Source: an uncultured Bacillota bacterium
GTDB lineage: Bacteria; Bacillota; Clostridia; Peptostreptococcales; Anaerovoracaceae
Length of the DNA stretch: 31,418 nucleotides
NCBI GenBank assembly: GCA_946631075.1
Contig: CAMOZS010000002.1
Coordinates: 1-31,418, forward strand
Direction of reading: 5' to 3'
Made by a program: the position numbers and the translations under genes. The number at the start of each line of letters is the position of its first letter. Position 1 is the first letter of the stretch. Of this stretch, positions 15,225 to 24,168 are shown in pieces. The notes under the pieces are model-generated. The model made no database searches. It was given only the letters and a program-made list of their open reading frames with translations, and was not told the origin of the DNA.

Positions 15225-18200
15225 ACTTGACCTTAACTGCCTTGATGGCGGAATAGGCTCCGTAGACCTTCTTCTTATTGACCGTCCGGTAAGCTCTTAC
15301 TTTATAGAAGAACTTCTTGCCCTTCTTCAGTTTCTTATTGACGAATTTCACGGTCGCTGCCCTGGTGATCGTCTTGACTGCTTTGTACTTGCCGTTCTTT
15401 TTTGTCGCCCTGTACACTACGTAGCCGTTTGCTCCGCTGACCTTCTTCCAGCTGACCGTCGCCTGCTTCTTTCCGGCCTTGACCTTGGTGCCGGTCACCT
15501 TGGCCAGGGATGGCACAGCGGAAACGGTCTGGCTGAATGGACTGTGGGCGTTCTCTTTCGAAAGGGCCTGTACATACCAGGAGTACCTGGTTCCCGTAAG
15601 CAGCCCGGTCGCCGTGAACTCATTCGTGCTGACTGTCGTCAGGAGCTGATACTCCCCGTTTCCGGCCTTTTGCCAGATCTCATAGGACTCTGCGGATTCT
15701 GCCGATGTCCAGGACAGTTTCGCCGAAGCATACGATGCCGCTGCCTTGAGCGAGACCGGCGCATCCGGACCCGTCACGTGCTTCTGAGACAGTACTTTGC
15801 CGCAGACGCTGCAGCTTACGATCTCATCCCAGGATTCAGACCCTTCCTCGTCCGCTGCCTGATAATTCTCTCTTACCGGCCCCTGTACATCGTGGGTCGG
15901 TGTTTCCCATACCAGCTGAGGGAACCTGCCGCAGCCGGACTGATAAGATTCTCCCAGCATAGCCGCGAAGGAGGGTTCCTTCATTTCACTTTCCGTCTTC
16001 CACATTCCGTTCTCATCGGAAGGAACGAAGGAAGATTTCGTCGATGTGATCAGCGTAGGCGCGCTGCCTTCCAGAGCGTAGTTCCCGCTGATATTGGTCC
16101 CGTCGATGGCGCTGCCGATCAGGGCGCCCTGATAAGTCGTGATATCTGTGTCCCCTGTTTTGACATCAAGGGTCCCTGAATAGTAACAGTTCGCCAGGGT
16201 CGTCTTCAGCGCTGCGCTGCCGGCGATGCCGCCTGCAGCCAGTCCTGCGGCAGGTTCCGATACGGTGATCGCCCCGCTGCTGTAGCAATCCTTCAAAACA
16301 GTGGATGCCGCGGCCTGTCCCGCGATGCCGCCGCAGGCACTTCCGCCTCTGCCGTCCACAGATCCTGTGCTGAAGCAGCTGTACACTTTCCCGCCGGCAA
16401 GCTGTCCGCAGATCCCTCCCAGGGGGCCCGTTTTCACGCTTGTTGGATCTTTGCTGACCTGTCCTTCATTGACGCAGCCGCAGACTTCCGTGTCCACACC
16501 GCTCACCCGGCCGGCTATTCCTCCGGCATACTCAGCGCCGCTGACCGCTCCATGGTTCTGACAGCTTTTGATCGCGCTCGCTCCCGCTCTTACATAGCCG
16601 CAGATGCCGCCGATATTGCTTCCGGTCCCGGAGACCTCTGCCTGATTACTGCAGCCTTCGATCCTTCCTCCGTCAAGATAGGCCGCGATCCCGCCGACAT
16701 AGGAGCCTCCCGATACCGAGCCGTCCAGGGTAAGGTCGCGCACTTTCCCGCCTTCCCCGATACTGTAGAAGAGGCCGGCCCAGGCGTTCTTCTGTGTCAT
16801 ATCCAGGCTGATCTTATGTCCGCCGCCGTCAAAATCGCCGGTATATACAACACTGCTTTTCTTATTGTTTCTCATCCTGACGCCGATCGGCATCAGATTC
16901 TCGGATGTCAGTTCGATATCCTTTTCCAGGACGGCTTCCATGGCTGGATCCAGTTCCGTCGCTACCTGGTTGGCAAACCACAGAAAATCACTTTCGTTAT
17001 CGATATATACGATCTGCCGGTTGTTTTCCCCGTCCTTTACCAGGCGGGGAGCATCGGCCGTAAGAACGGTGATCGGAATATCGCAGGACATGGTCGCATC
17101 GCCGAAGGTATGGCTGACTTTGATGCTGGTCCTTCCCCCATCCAGCCCGGTCATGTCTTCAAAGTTATATACATAGGCCTTGGCCGCTTCCCCGGTGACT
17201 GCGATCGTCTTTGTCTGCCCGGACTGGTCTGAATGACCGGTGTCCGGCACTACCTTGCTGATGGAAAAGGCTCCATCCTTATACTGAGCCTTGATGGTCA
17301 TCATGACATTCTTCTGCTGACTGCCATCCTCTCCCTCTTCGGTCAGTCCATATTCTTCGGTAATGAAGATTCCTTCCGGATCGAAGTCTTCTCCTGCTGC
17401 GTAGAATGTGTTATTCGGTTCCGAAGTGAGTTCCATACTGAGCAGCTGGCAGGCGGTCACACGGATCCCGGAGATCGGGAAAGAGTACTGTCTGCCCAGA
17501 TAGGATCCGCTGACGGTCACCGAGGTCTCTCCGGCCTTTGTAAACTCACCAGCGTTGTCCTCGTATATGACATTATAGTCGTCCAGCTTCTGGCAGCTGC
17601 CGTCATCAAAAACAGCCCAGACAGCGAATTCCGCGTCCTGATCGGTCTCCTCCGGTCCTTTCGACTGATTAGCATGATCCCCTGTATCGAAGGTCTCCCC
17701 GGTAAGATAGTCCATGGCCGGTGTCCCGGTCGTTACGATCCGGCTCAGCTGGGAGCCGTCCAGAATGAAGGCCCTGGGGACGGGCATCCCGTAAGCATCC
17801 GCCGCCCTGAGCTGGGCCGCGATCCCTGCCTGGCTGAAATCACCGGAGATCTCTGCCGAAGGGTCATGCCATGAAACTACGCTTCTGAGCGCCTGTTCCA
17901 TATAGGAGGAACGGAACTGCTGCCCGTCGGTCTCTTCTCCGCTGACCCAGTTTCGCTTCACATCCGGGATCACATCGTCATCGCTGTCCATGTAACCGTT
18001 CTCGTCCGGTCCATCGTAGCGCACTTCTCCGTTCAGCAGCGAAAGCGCTCCCTTCATGGCGTCCGGACCATCCAGTACACGGATGGCGCTGCCAAAGGTC
18101 AGTCCGTAAACATAGGGGGTCACACTTCCCGGCGTATTGGTCTCCGTTGAAGAGGCGCCTTTCAGTGTGTAGCAGTTGTACCAGACTGCCCCTCCGTTAT

Positions 18201-19620
18201 TGGTTCCAAGTGCCTGTCCGGCGTTCTTTTCTCCCTTACCGTCATGGCAGACATAGCCAATGGAATAACTGTCGAAAACCAGGGCTTCACAGCTTCCGAC
18301 CAGACCTCCCGCATTCTTGTTGTATCCAGTGGAGACCATGCCGAAGTTGGCGCAGTTTTGGACGATGAGCTGACCGTCTCCGTAGCCTCTCTCGAACCAT
18401 CCGGCTCCGACGATGCCGCCGCAGCCTTTTGCGTCTGTATTATAGATCGTGGCGAAATTCATGCAGCTGTCGATAATGGATCCCTTGCTGTGGACCGTCT
18501 TGCCGACGATGCCGCCGATGGACCGGTTGCCGTAGATGAAACCGTCGATGGCGACTCCCCTCACATAAGGATCGGAGACCGTTCCGTCTTCCACTCGGTA
18601 GAGCCCCATCAGCCCGATCAGGCCCACTGCCTGACAGTTTCCGAAGGTATCGGCATGACGGTTCACATACAGGTTATATACCATGTGCCCGTTTCCCTCG
18701 AAATATCCGTTGAAGCCTGCCGTCAGCCTGGTGTATCCATTGTTCTTATCCATGCAGTACTGTCCGCCGACAGGCATGTAATTGGGGCCGGACCAGTCGG
18801 CCAGAAGAGTCTTTCGTCCTCCCTGGGCGAGCTGGCCTCCCATGTCCAGGTCCGCCGCAAGAGAAATGGTTTTCCCGGTGTAGTCCTCTGCTCCGTACCA
18901 GTAGACCAGCGATGTGACCTGATTGTTCCCGCCGACTTCACCACTCTGATGGCCAACCTTGATCAGAGACAGATCACCGGCTACCGCCGTATCGATCCCG
19001 TCCCCGTCATTGTCCGGGAAGACCTGATATCCGCTGCCGTCATTCGCTGCAACATAGCCGGTCTTTTTGGTATCATCCAGACCGATCGGCTCTCCCTCTG
19101 CATCGGTCAGATCGGGGATCCTTGCCGTCTTGTCCGACAGACTCACTTCTCTTACCGGAAAGTCATTGAACAGTCCGTTGTTCAGGGCGGCTGCTCCAGC
19201 AAGCTGGGCCGGATACCGGATCTCATATGCCGTTTCCTCCGGGTCATACCAGGTCAGATCGATGGTTCCATCCCAGGATACAGATATGAAATCCGCGCAG
19301 ACGACCGCGTCCGTTTCCGGCATCACAAACTCCGCGGTCCCATCCTGCAGATCCAGTCTTTCCCACGTGTATTCTGATTCTTCCCCTTCAGAGGCGGATT
19401 GGGCGGTCCCCAGCCGGATCTGGGCCAGATAATAGCCCTTTGCCGGTTCTGCCTGTACCGTCACTGTTTCCCCGGCCGGGGCGTCCTGCGGGATGCAGGT
19501 CACTGTACCCTTGCCGTTGCTCTGGGTGCTCAGGCCCGCGTCTTCCTCCGCAAAGGCCGGCACAGCAAAGGCTGCCATCAACAGCACCAAAGCGATTATC
19601 AGTATGCCCTTTTTCTTCAT
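15223..19620 (-). CDS. Giant secreted GLUG-repeat / fibronectin-III surface protein
   Basis: The 1465-aa protein has a clear signal peptide (MKKKGILIIALVLLMAAFAVPAFA). About residues 250-440 hold a domain with DLDMGG, SGPNYMPVG and FNGYFEGNGHMVYNLY, followed by GLUG-type repeats (GGIVGK, then CMNFATIYN). Bacterial Ig-like segments come next, then a second GLUG array at about 970-1110 (YVGGIAAYLDGG, EYAGGIAGRVSG). A SCSVCGKVLS motif lies near 1272, and two FN3-like domains end in a Lys-rich C-terminus. No LPXTG motif or membrane anchor is seen, so attachment may be through the basic C-terminus. I chose the start at 19620 because the longer frame places about 27 charged residues before the signal peptide and overlaps the preceding gene. 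It is the last gene of the uptake operon. Ligand binding at the wall surface is inferred, not shown. Confidence 0.85.
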   Translation of the reverse strand: MKKKGILIIALVLLMAAFAVPAFAEEDAGLSTQSNGKGTVTCIPQDAPAGETVTVQAEPAKGYYLAQIRLGTAQSASEGEESEYTWERLDLQDGTAEFVMPETDAVVCADFISVSWDGTIDLTWYDPEETAYEIRYPAQLAGAAALNNGLFNDFPVREVSLSDKTARIPDLTDAEGEPIGLDDTKKTGYVAANDGSGYQVFPDNDGDGIDTAVAGDLSLIKVGHQSGEVGGNNQVTSLVYWYGAEDYTGKTISLAADLDMGGQLAQGGRKTLLADWSGPNYMPVGGQYCMDKNNGYTRLTAGFNGYFEGNGHMVYNLYVNRHADTFGNCQAVGLIGLMGLYRVEDGTVSDPYVRGVAIDGFIYGNRSIGGIVGKTVHSKGSIIDSCMNFATIYNTDAKGCGGIVGAGWFERGYGDGQLIVQNCANFGMVSTGYNKNAGGLVGSCEALVFDSYSIGYVCHDGKGEKNAGQALGTNNGGAVWYNCYTLKGASSTETNTPGSVTPYVYGLTFGSAIRVLDGPDAMKGALSLLNGEVRYDGPDENGYMDSDDDVIPDVKRNWVSGEETDGQQFRSSYMEQALRSVVSWHDPSAEISGDFSQAGIAAQLRAADAYGMPVPRAFILDGSQLSRIVTTGTPAMDYLTGETFDTGDHANQSKGPEETDQDAEFAVWAVFDDGSCQKLDDYNVIYEDNAGEFTKAGETSVTVSGSYLGRQYSFPISGIRVTACQLLSMELTSEPNNTFYAAGEDFDPEGIFITEEYGLTEEGEDGSQQKNVMMTIKAQYKDGAFSISKVVPDTGHSDQSGQTKTIAVTGEAAKAYVYNFEDMTGLDGGRTSIKVSHTFGDATMSCDIPITVLTADAPRLVKDGENNRQIVYIDNESDFLWFANQVATELDPAMEAVLEKDIELTSENLMPIGVRMRNNKKSSVVYTGDFDGGGHKISLDMTQKNAWAGLFYSIGEGGKVRDLTLDGSVSGGSYVGGIAAYLDGGRIEGCSNQAEVSGTGSNIGGICGYVRAGASAIKSCQNHGAVSGAEYAGGIAGRVSGVDTEVCGCVNEGQVSKDPTSVKTGPLGGICGQLAGGKVYSCFSTGSVDGRGGSACGGIAGQAAASTVLKDCYSSGAITVSEPAAGLAAGGIAGSAALKTTLANCYYSGTLDVKTGDTDITTYQGALIGSAIDGTNISGNYALEGSAPTLITSTKSSFVPSDENGMWKTESEMKEPSFAAMLGESYQSGCGRFPQLVWETPTHDVQGPVRENYQAADEEGSESWDEIVSCSVCGKVLSQKHVTGPDAPVSLKAAASYASAKLSWTSAESAESYEIWQKAGNGEYQLLTTVSTNEFTATGLLTGTRYSWYVQALSKENAHSPFSQTVSAVPSLAKVTGTKVKAGKKQATVSWKKVSGANGYVVYRATKKNGKYKAVKTITRAATVKFVNKKLKKGKKFFYKVRAYRTVNKKKVYGAYSAIKAVKVK

Positions 19621-19639
19621 CACTTTCACCATTCCCCTT

Positions 19640-20560
19640 CTATTCTGTGAAAACGATCCGCCGGATCCATCCGCTCCATGATCCGGGATCCTCTCCATCA
19701 ACTGCGATCCGAAGAGGCGCTTCCTTTTCTCCCAAAGGCTTCCTGCCGTTTGCGATGCTGAGGACCACCTTCTCCTCTTTCATGGTACGGACATAGGCTG
19801 TGGACTTATCGTTTTCGTTATATACTTTCATACTGCGAAAGTCATCTGTCGTCTTCCCGTATCGTTTGAGGAATTCATCCAGAGTCGGCCCAAGCGCGAT
19901 CCCAAGCTCCGGCACTTCCCCTTCCGCCAGCTCGCCCTGGTGCACATCGACTTTCACTTTGGTCAGCTTCATCTTCGAAAGATCCTTGGCTGTGATCATG
20001 ACCGGTTCTTCCGTCAGTCCATCCACCTCGATCTCAACCTTCTCATATCCTGAGATATCCGCCAGCAGCAGAGGCGGGCCGAAAGCAAGGCGGGCATCAG
20101 CGGCCGCAAGGATCAGGATCAGGGCCAGAATGACCATCTGAAGTTTTCTCCTGCGTTTCCTCCTGTAGTCTTCATCGGACATAGCTTCCAGGCCGTGCAG
20201 GCTGCCGGGTTTTTGCACAAAGGCTGGCTTTGGCACAGGGACCGGCCTTTCCTCTTCTGCTGGCTCAGAAACAGCAGGAGCCTGGGAGGGCCTTCCTTGC
20301 TGAGATGCCTCCGCCAGGATCATCCGGGCAGCTTCTACCGTTTTCTGGTGCTTTTTCCTTTCACGGAGCAGCCGCGTCTCCTCTGCCTCCTGCTCATACT
20401 CCTCATCGGATTTCATGACCAGAAGCTCGTGAGCCCGGGCATTCTCCCGCTTCCTTCCGGTAGCCGGCGCCTTCTCCCCTCCTTCCGGATCCCAGCCGTT
20501 CTTCAGCCGGAGCCGTCCGTATTCAGATGTATCCAATACTATACTTTTATTTCTCCTCAT
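19640..20560 (-). CDS. Single-span membrane protein with extracellular SUOX-like domain (TonB-like topology)
   Basis: The 306-aa protein has a charged cytoplasmic N-terminus with a coiled-coil-like stretch (about 51-85) and a Pro-rich segment (90-118). A very basic RRKRRRK precedes one membrane span (about 139-159). An extracellular domain of about 145 residues follows (VEIEVDGLTEEPVMITAKDLSKMK), reminiscent of the molybdopterin-oxidoreductase (SUOX) fold seen in cofactor-free binding domains. The positive-inside rule gives N-in/C-out, the same layout as TonB, although sequence similarity to TonB is not claimed. It starts inside the end of the DUF2149 gene (14-base overlap) and follows the ExbB-like gene. 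I infer that it transmits channel energy to surface components. The fold assignment is tentative. Confidence 0.75.
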   Translation of the reverse strand: MRRNKSIVLDTSEYGRLRLKNGWDPEGGEKAPATGRKRENARAHELLVMKSDEEYEQEAEETRLLRERKKHQKTVEAARMILAEASQQGRPSQAPAVSEPAEEERPVPVPKPAFVQKPGSLHGLEAMSDEDYRRKRRRKLQMVILALILILAAADARLAFGPPLLLADISGYEKVEIEVDGLTEEPVMITAKDLSKMKLTKVKVDVHQGELAEGEVPELGIALGPTLDEFLKRYGKTTDDFRSMKVYNENDKSTAYVRTMKEEKVVLSIANGRKPLGEKEAPLRIAVDGEDPGSWSGWIRRIVFTE

Positions 20561-20876
20561 CCGACTCTACCAGATACATCGTTCCCGTCTTCTTATCGAT
20601 ATATACAGTGCCCTTCTCCTCGTACTCCGCGGCGTCCTCCGAGCTTCCGCCCTCTACCGCGTCCTGCAGCTGGCTGGCGTCTACCTCCTGCATGGAGCTC
20701 TGATCCATTTCCGTCGTATATCCGCCGGAAATGCTGATGTGCCAGTTCATGACCAGAGCCAGCATGATGCCGACCGCCAGAACCAGCATGGCATCGGCCA
20801 GATTGCTCAGACCGCTCATCGGATTCAGATCCTCCTCAAAGGGCTCCTGATTATTTCTGTTCAATCTCCTACGCAT
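20547..20876 (-). CDS. DUF2149 family protein, ExbD-like partner
   Basis: The 109-aa protein has a short basic N-terminus (MRRRLNRNNQ), then NPMSGLSNLADAMLVLAVG leading into a single membrane span (about 26-44) and an acidic extracellular tail. Asp28 in LADAMLVL occupies the same place as the proton-carrying Asp in ExbD, TolR and MotB (ExbD: FIDVMLVL). DUF2149 proteins are generally found beside MotA/TolQ/ExbB channels. The start at 20876 overlaps the ExbB-like stop by 8 bases. The longer frame from 20900 adds residues encoded inside the previous gene. Confidence 0.8.
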   Translation of the reverse strand: MRRRLNRNNQEPFEEDLNPMSGLSNLADAMLVLAVGIMLALVMNWHISISGGYTTEMDQSSMQEVDASQLQDAVEGGSSEDAAEYEEKGTVYIDKKTGTMYLVESDEEK

Positions 20877-21501
20877 CCTGCTTCTCAACCTCCAGTACAC
20901 ACTCCATCAGAGTCTCCAGAATAGAAAGATCGTTCGTATACCAGCGCTTACGGATCATCGAAACTACTGTGCAGACGCCGGCGCAGATCAGGCCCAGAGC
21001 AGTCGTATCGAATGCGGTCAGAAGAGATGCCGACAATGTATAAGTGTCATTCTGTCCCAGGGCGATGATTCCCGGTCCCAGAGGGATCAATGTTCCCAGC
21101 AGGCCGAATACCGGTCCAAGCTTTACGATGATATCGGAAAACTTGACGATCAGGTCATATCTGGCTTTAGCTTCGTCCAGAAGCCGTATCGCCATGGATT
21201 CACGCATGGTATCGGAGATCTCCTTGTGATCCGTGATCTCGATCAGGGCGATCTTCTGCCGCTTCAGCAGTCCGCTCTTCTTAACGCTGACCGCAGGCGG
21301 GATCTCCTGCTTCTGGATCTCGTCGATCATCTGCGGCATCCATATCCGAAGGTGCCGCCGCTCCAGAATGGCTTCCGCGATCAAAGAGCCGACCAGGATC
21401 AGCGTACATGCAGAAAAGATGATCAGTACGACGATGACCGGCTTCTCGATGGTCTCGCAGATGGCCCTCATTATGGCATTCAGTTGTGACATTTCATTCA
21501 T
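20869..21501 (-). CDS. MotA/TolQ/ExbB-like proton channel protein
   Basis: The 210-aa protein has three membrane spans (about 21-46, 128-149 and 159-183) separated by a roughly 80-residue cytoplasmic loop, the ExbB/TolQ topology. The family region reads KLGPVFGLLGTLIPLGPG, then LLTAFDTTALGLICAG, with the Thr and small residues that line the channel. The ATG at 21501 overlaps the upstream stop (ATGA), and the DUF2149 gene overlaps its end. ExbB-type channels use the ion-motive force to drive work outside the membrane. In a monoderm there is no outer membrane, so the target is probably wall-associated. Confidence 0.88.
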   Translation of the reverse strand: MNEMSQLNAIMRAICETIEKPVIVVLIIFSACTLILVGSLIAEAILERRHLRIWMPQMIDEIQKQEIPPAVSVKKSGLLKRQKIALIEITDHKEISDTMRESMAIRLLDEAKARYDLIVKFSDIIVKLGPVFGLLGTLIPLGPGIIALGQNDTYTLSASLLTAFDTTALGLICAGVCTVVSMIRKRWYTNDLSILETLMECVLEVEKQDA

Positions 21502-23018
21502 AGTTTCTCGTATATCCTTTTTGCTCTGCGGGTCCAGGCTACCTGTCCCCTGAAATACAGTCCCTCGATCAGAAGCCCCAGACCTACAGAGGCGCCGCCT
21601 CCGGCCCACAGCCATTTCGACATCTGAGGACTGATCCTGCTCTCGACGTAAACATCATCCGCGGCCGAGATCTGGTATACCTTCACGTGATCATCGCCGG
21701 AACCGGATGCTGCTCCGCCGGCGCTTCCCTGCCTTTGGGCGCGGGCAGCCTGTCCGGACCTCTGCGCTGCAGCCTGGGCCGTGCTTTTATCCGTTGACAG
21801 ACTTGTTTTCGAACCCCCGTCGGAGACCTTGCTCCCCTTGGATGAGGAATCGGAATCCCCTTTTCCGGACTTCGTATTGCCCGAACCTTCTCCCGAGCCG
21901 TCTTTATCTCCATCCCCCTGGCTGCTTCCGTCTCCGTCTCCCTCGGACGATCCGTCTCCCTCCCCGGATCCGTCTTCAGGATCCTCCGGGGTATCTTCTC
22001 CCCGTCCGGTCACTGTCACGGAACCGTAGGTCTTACCGTGATAGACCGCAGTGATATCGGCAGTGCCCTCCCCTTTGATGGTCACCGTGCCGTCCTGCGC
22101 GACCTCCGCCACAGCGCCGTTGCTGGTTTTGAGTTCAACCTGTCCCAGGATCTGCCCGGTCAGGAAATCATCCGGCGTCCAAACCGAAAGCACCGCCTGT
22201 TTAGTATCTCCGACCTGTCCCTCCGTGTCTTCCGCTTTCAGCTCGATCTGAGGTGATCCGCTGTACCAGATATGGATCCCCTTTACCATCTGGACCATCA
22301 GGTTCCTGGTGATATCATTCTTTCCTGCCTGGCCGAACATCAGGATGGGTTTGCCGTTGCTCTGCAGGCCCGAGAAATCCAGCGAAGACGCGGGGGTATA
22401 CCCCTGCCAGGAACTGGACTTTGTCTTCAGGGCAAGCATGGGCCAGACTTCCTCGCGCTGATTCCAGGCCTCGTTCTTGTATTTGCGGTCATTGAAATCA
22501 AAGAAGTCATCGATGGTATAGTGGCGTTCCGGATTCTTCATATAGTCGACCCGGTCTGTGTTAAAATCAGCGATCGCTGTTTCGAAACAAGGCCGAAAAG
22601 TATATCTGCCGCTCATCAGCTGATCGTTGGTCCACTGCTGGTTGGAGTAGGCATAGGTGGCGGAATCGGTGCTCTGGAAATTGTAATAATATACGTATGA
22701 GGGATCGATCCCGCAATAAGCCAGAATGCTGTCCAGATAGATCCCTTCCGCTTCTGTGGTCCCCGGATTGTTTCCCTGATTGATCCAGGTGTATACCTGC
22801 CGGTCTGTACCGCAGGCGGACGCCAGTTCCGACAAGGACACGTCAGCCTTTGTATAATCCGTATCTCCCCAGTATCCGACGGTGATGGAGATGTCGTTCA
22901 CTTCATCGTAGGCGAGTACGCTGGCAGACAGGCCTGAAAGAAAGAGCACCAGGCTGATGAACAGGGCGAACAAAGCCTTTCGCATATGCAGTTTTCTTTT
23001 TTCTGCCTTACTCTTCAT
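21498..23018 (-). CDS. Membrane-anchored extracellular protein with SUOX-like and Big-like domains
   Basis: The 506-aa protein has a signal sequence (RKALFALFISLVLFLSGLSASVLA). The N-terminal region (about 35-260) resembles cofactor-free SUOX-like domains (VSLSELASACG, then GIYLDSILAYCGI). A bacterial Ig-like domain (about 265-345) contains AEVAQDGTVTIKGEGTADITAVY. A Gly/Ser/Asp-rich linker of about 100 residues follows, then a C-terminal span (SKWLWAGGGASVGLGLLIEG) and a short basic cytoplasmic tail. It lies between the binding lipoprotein and the ExbB-like gene in the operon. The flexible linker could span the wall. The ligand is unknown, and domain calls come from pattern recognition. Confidence 0.75.
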   Translation of the reverse strand: MKSKAEKRKLHMRKALFALFISLVLFLSGLSASVLAYDEVNDISITVGYWGDTDYTKADVSLSELASACGTDRQVYTWINQGNNPGTTEAEGIYLDSILAYCGIDPSYVYYYNFQSTDSATYAYSNQQWTNDQLMSGRYTFRPCFETAIADFNTDRVDYMKNPERHYTIDDFFDFNDRKYKNEAWNQREEVWPMLALKTKSSSWQGYTPASSLDFSGLQSNGKPILMFGQAGKNDITRNLMVQMVKGIHIWYSGSPQIELKAEDTEGQVGDTKQAVLSVWTPDDFLTGQILGQVELKTSNGAVAEVAQDGTVTIKGEGTADITAVYHGKTYGSVTVTGRGEDTPEDPEDGSGEGDGSSEGDGDGSSQGDGDKDGSGEGSGNTKSGKGDSDSSSKGSKVSDGGSKTSLSTDKSTAQAAAQRSGQAARAQRQGSAGGAASGSGDDHVKVYQISAADDVYVESRISPQMSKWLWAGGGASVGLGLLIEGLYFRGQVAWTRRAKRIYEKL

Positions 23019-23022
23019 TCTC

Positions 23023-24168
23023 TTATTTCAGGATCGAATTCCTGACCAGCGCTTCATATCCATCCTCTGTCAGTTCACAGTGATAGAACAACCGGTAATA
23101 TTCCATGGTTTTTTCTTCCAGATCGTAGTCCGCCTGCTCGGGGTAGAGAAGCTTGGCCATCCAGAGGATCCCCAGGATCCTGTTGCTCGACGGCGGAGAT
23201 CCCATCCAGTTATAGGGGCCGGAAGGGACTTCATAATAGGATCCTTTTTTTATGGCGCTGAGGGTCTGCCAGGCAGGATCATCCGCGACGTAGTCGTAAT
23301 AACTTCCCGGAGCGAATATGATCACATCCGGATCCCATATCATCATCTGCTCCAGATTGACCTCGTTGCCGGAACCCTGGCTGGACGGATCATCCACCTC
23401 CGCCACGTTGTCGGACAGCCAGTCGATGATCTGCGAGTGATAGGAGTCCTTTGCCAGCACGTTGAGCCCGTCCTCCTGGGTGCAGTACATTACCGTCTTC
23501 TTCTTTTTGACCTTTTTCATTGTCTCTTCCGCCAGATCCATGGTCTCTTTCGAGAAATCGGCCAGCGCCCGGGTCTCCTCCTGCCGGTTCAGGAGCTCTC
23601 CGAGTTTTTCAAAAGCCTGGTCCATGGTGTTGTAATCCGCGGAGATATGGACCGCCGGAATACCCGTCTTATCCGTGATGTCCTGCAGGTTGGATTCCAT
23701 GTCCGGTTTGTCCTCACCGACATCGATCACGATCTGGGGAGACAGTTTGGCGATCTCCTCATAGTTCAGATCATGGTTTCCGAAAAAACTTCCGATCTGA
23801 GGAAGGTTCAGGTATTTCTCATCCGTATAGGCCGCCGCGTCCTCTGTCCATGCTCCGTTGATCGCCATCAGGGTGTCCGGGGCCGCCGCGTACAGAATGA
23901 TCTGGGCAAGGCTTCCCGAGGCGACTACCGATGTGATCTGCTCCGGGACCTCCACCTGCCGGCCGCAGTCATCGGTAAAGGATGTCGTTGCGGTGTTTTC
24001 CTGCGATGCTTCTTCTGCCGCTCTGCTGGTGTTTTGTGTCTGACCCTGCTCTTCCCCGCCGTCTGAGCCTCCGCACCCGGCAAAGAGCAGGATCGTCATC
24101 ATCAGGACACAGAAGATGGCTGTCATTCTCGTTGGATATAATGTTGTATTATGTTTTGTCTTCTTCAT
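23023..24168 (-). CDS. Metal/metallophore ABC transporter substrate-binding lipoprotein
   Basis: The 381-aa protein carries a lipobox (LLFAGCG, Cys32) and a FepB/BtuF-type fold (TDDCGRQVEVPEQITSVV at the start of the mature domain, then ELLNRQEE and DPDVIIFAPG). The motif GPYNWMGSPPSSNRIL near residue 330 is distinctive of a COG0614 subgroup. Substrates of the superfamily include ferric siderophores, haem, cobalamin and oxyanions such as molybdate, and sequence alone does not decide. The start overlaps the ATPase gene by 20 bases. It delivers the ligand to the FecCD permease encoded two genes upstream. Confidence 0.9.
   Translation of the reverse strand: MKKTKHNTTLYPTRMTAIFCVLMMTILLFAGCGGSDGGEEQGQTQNTSRAAEEASQENTATTSFTDDCGRQVEVPEQITSVVASGSLAQIILYAAAPDTLMAINGAWTEDAAAYTDEKYLNLPQIGSFFGNHDLNYEEIAKLSPQIVIDVGEDKPDMESNLQDITDKTGIPAVHISADYNTMDQAFEKLGELLNRQEETRALADFSKETMDLAEETMKKVKKKKTVMYCTQEDGLNVLAKDSYHSQIIDWLSDNVAEVDDPSSQGSGNEVNLEQMMIWDPDVIIFAPGSYYDYVADDPAWQTLSAIKKGSYYEVPSGPYNWMGSPPSSNRILGILWMAKLLYPEQADYDLEEKTMEYYRLFYHCELTEDGYEALVRNSILK

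Noticed and set aside
21781..22029. Ser/Pro-rich plus-strand frame opposite the linker of the 506-aa protein.
   Set aside because: It is the antisense of a Gly/Ser/Asp low-complexity linker and has no independent coding signal.
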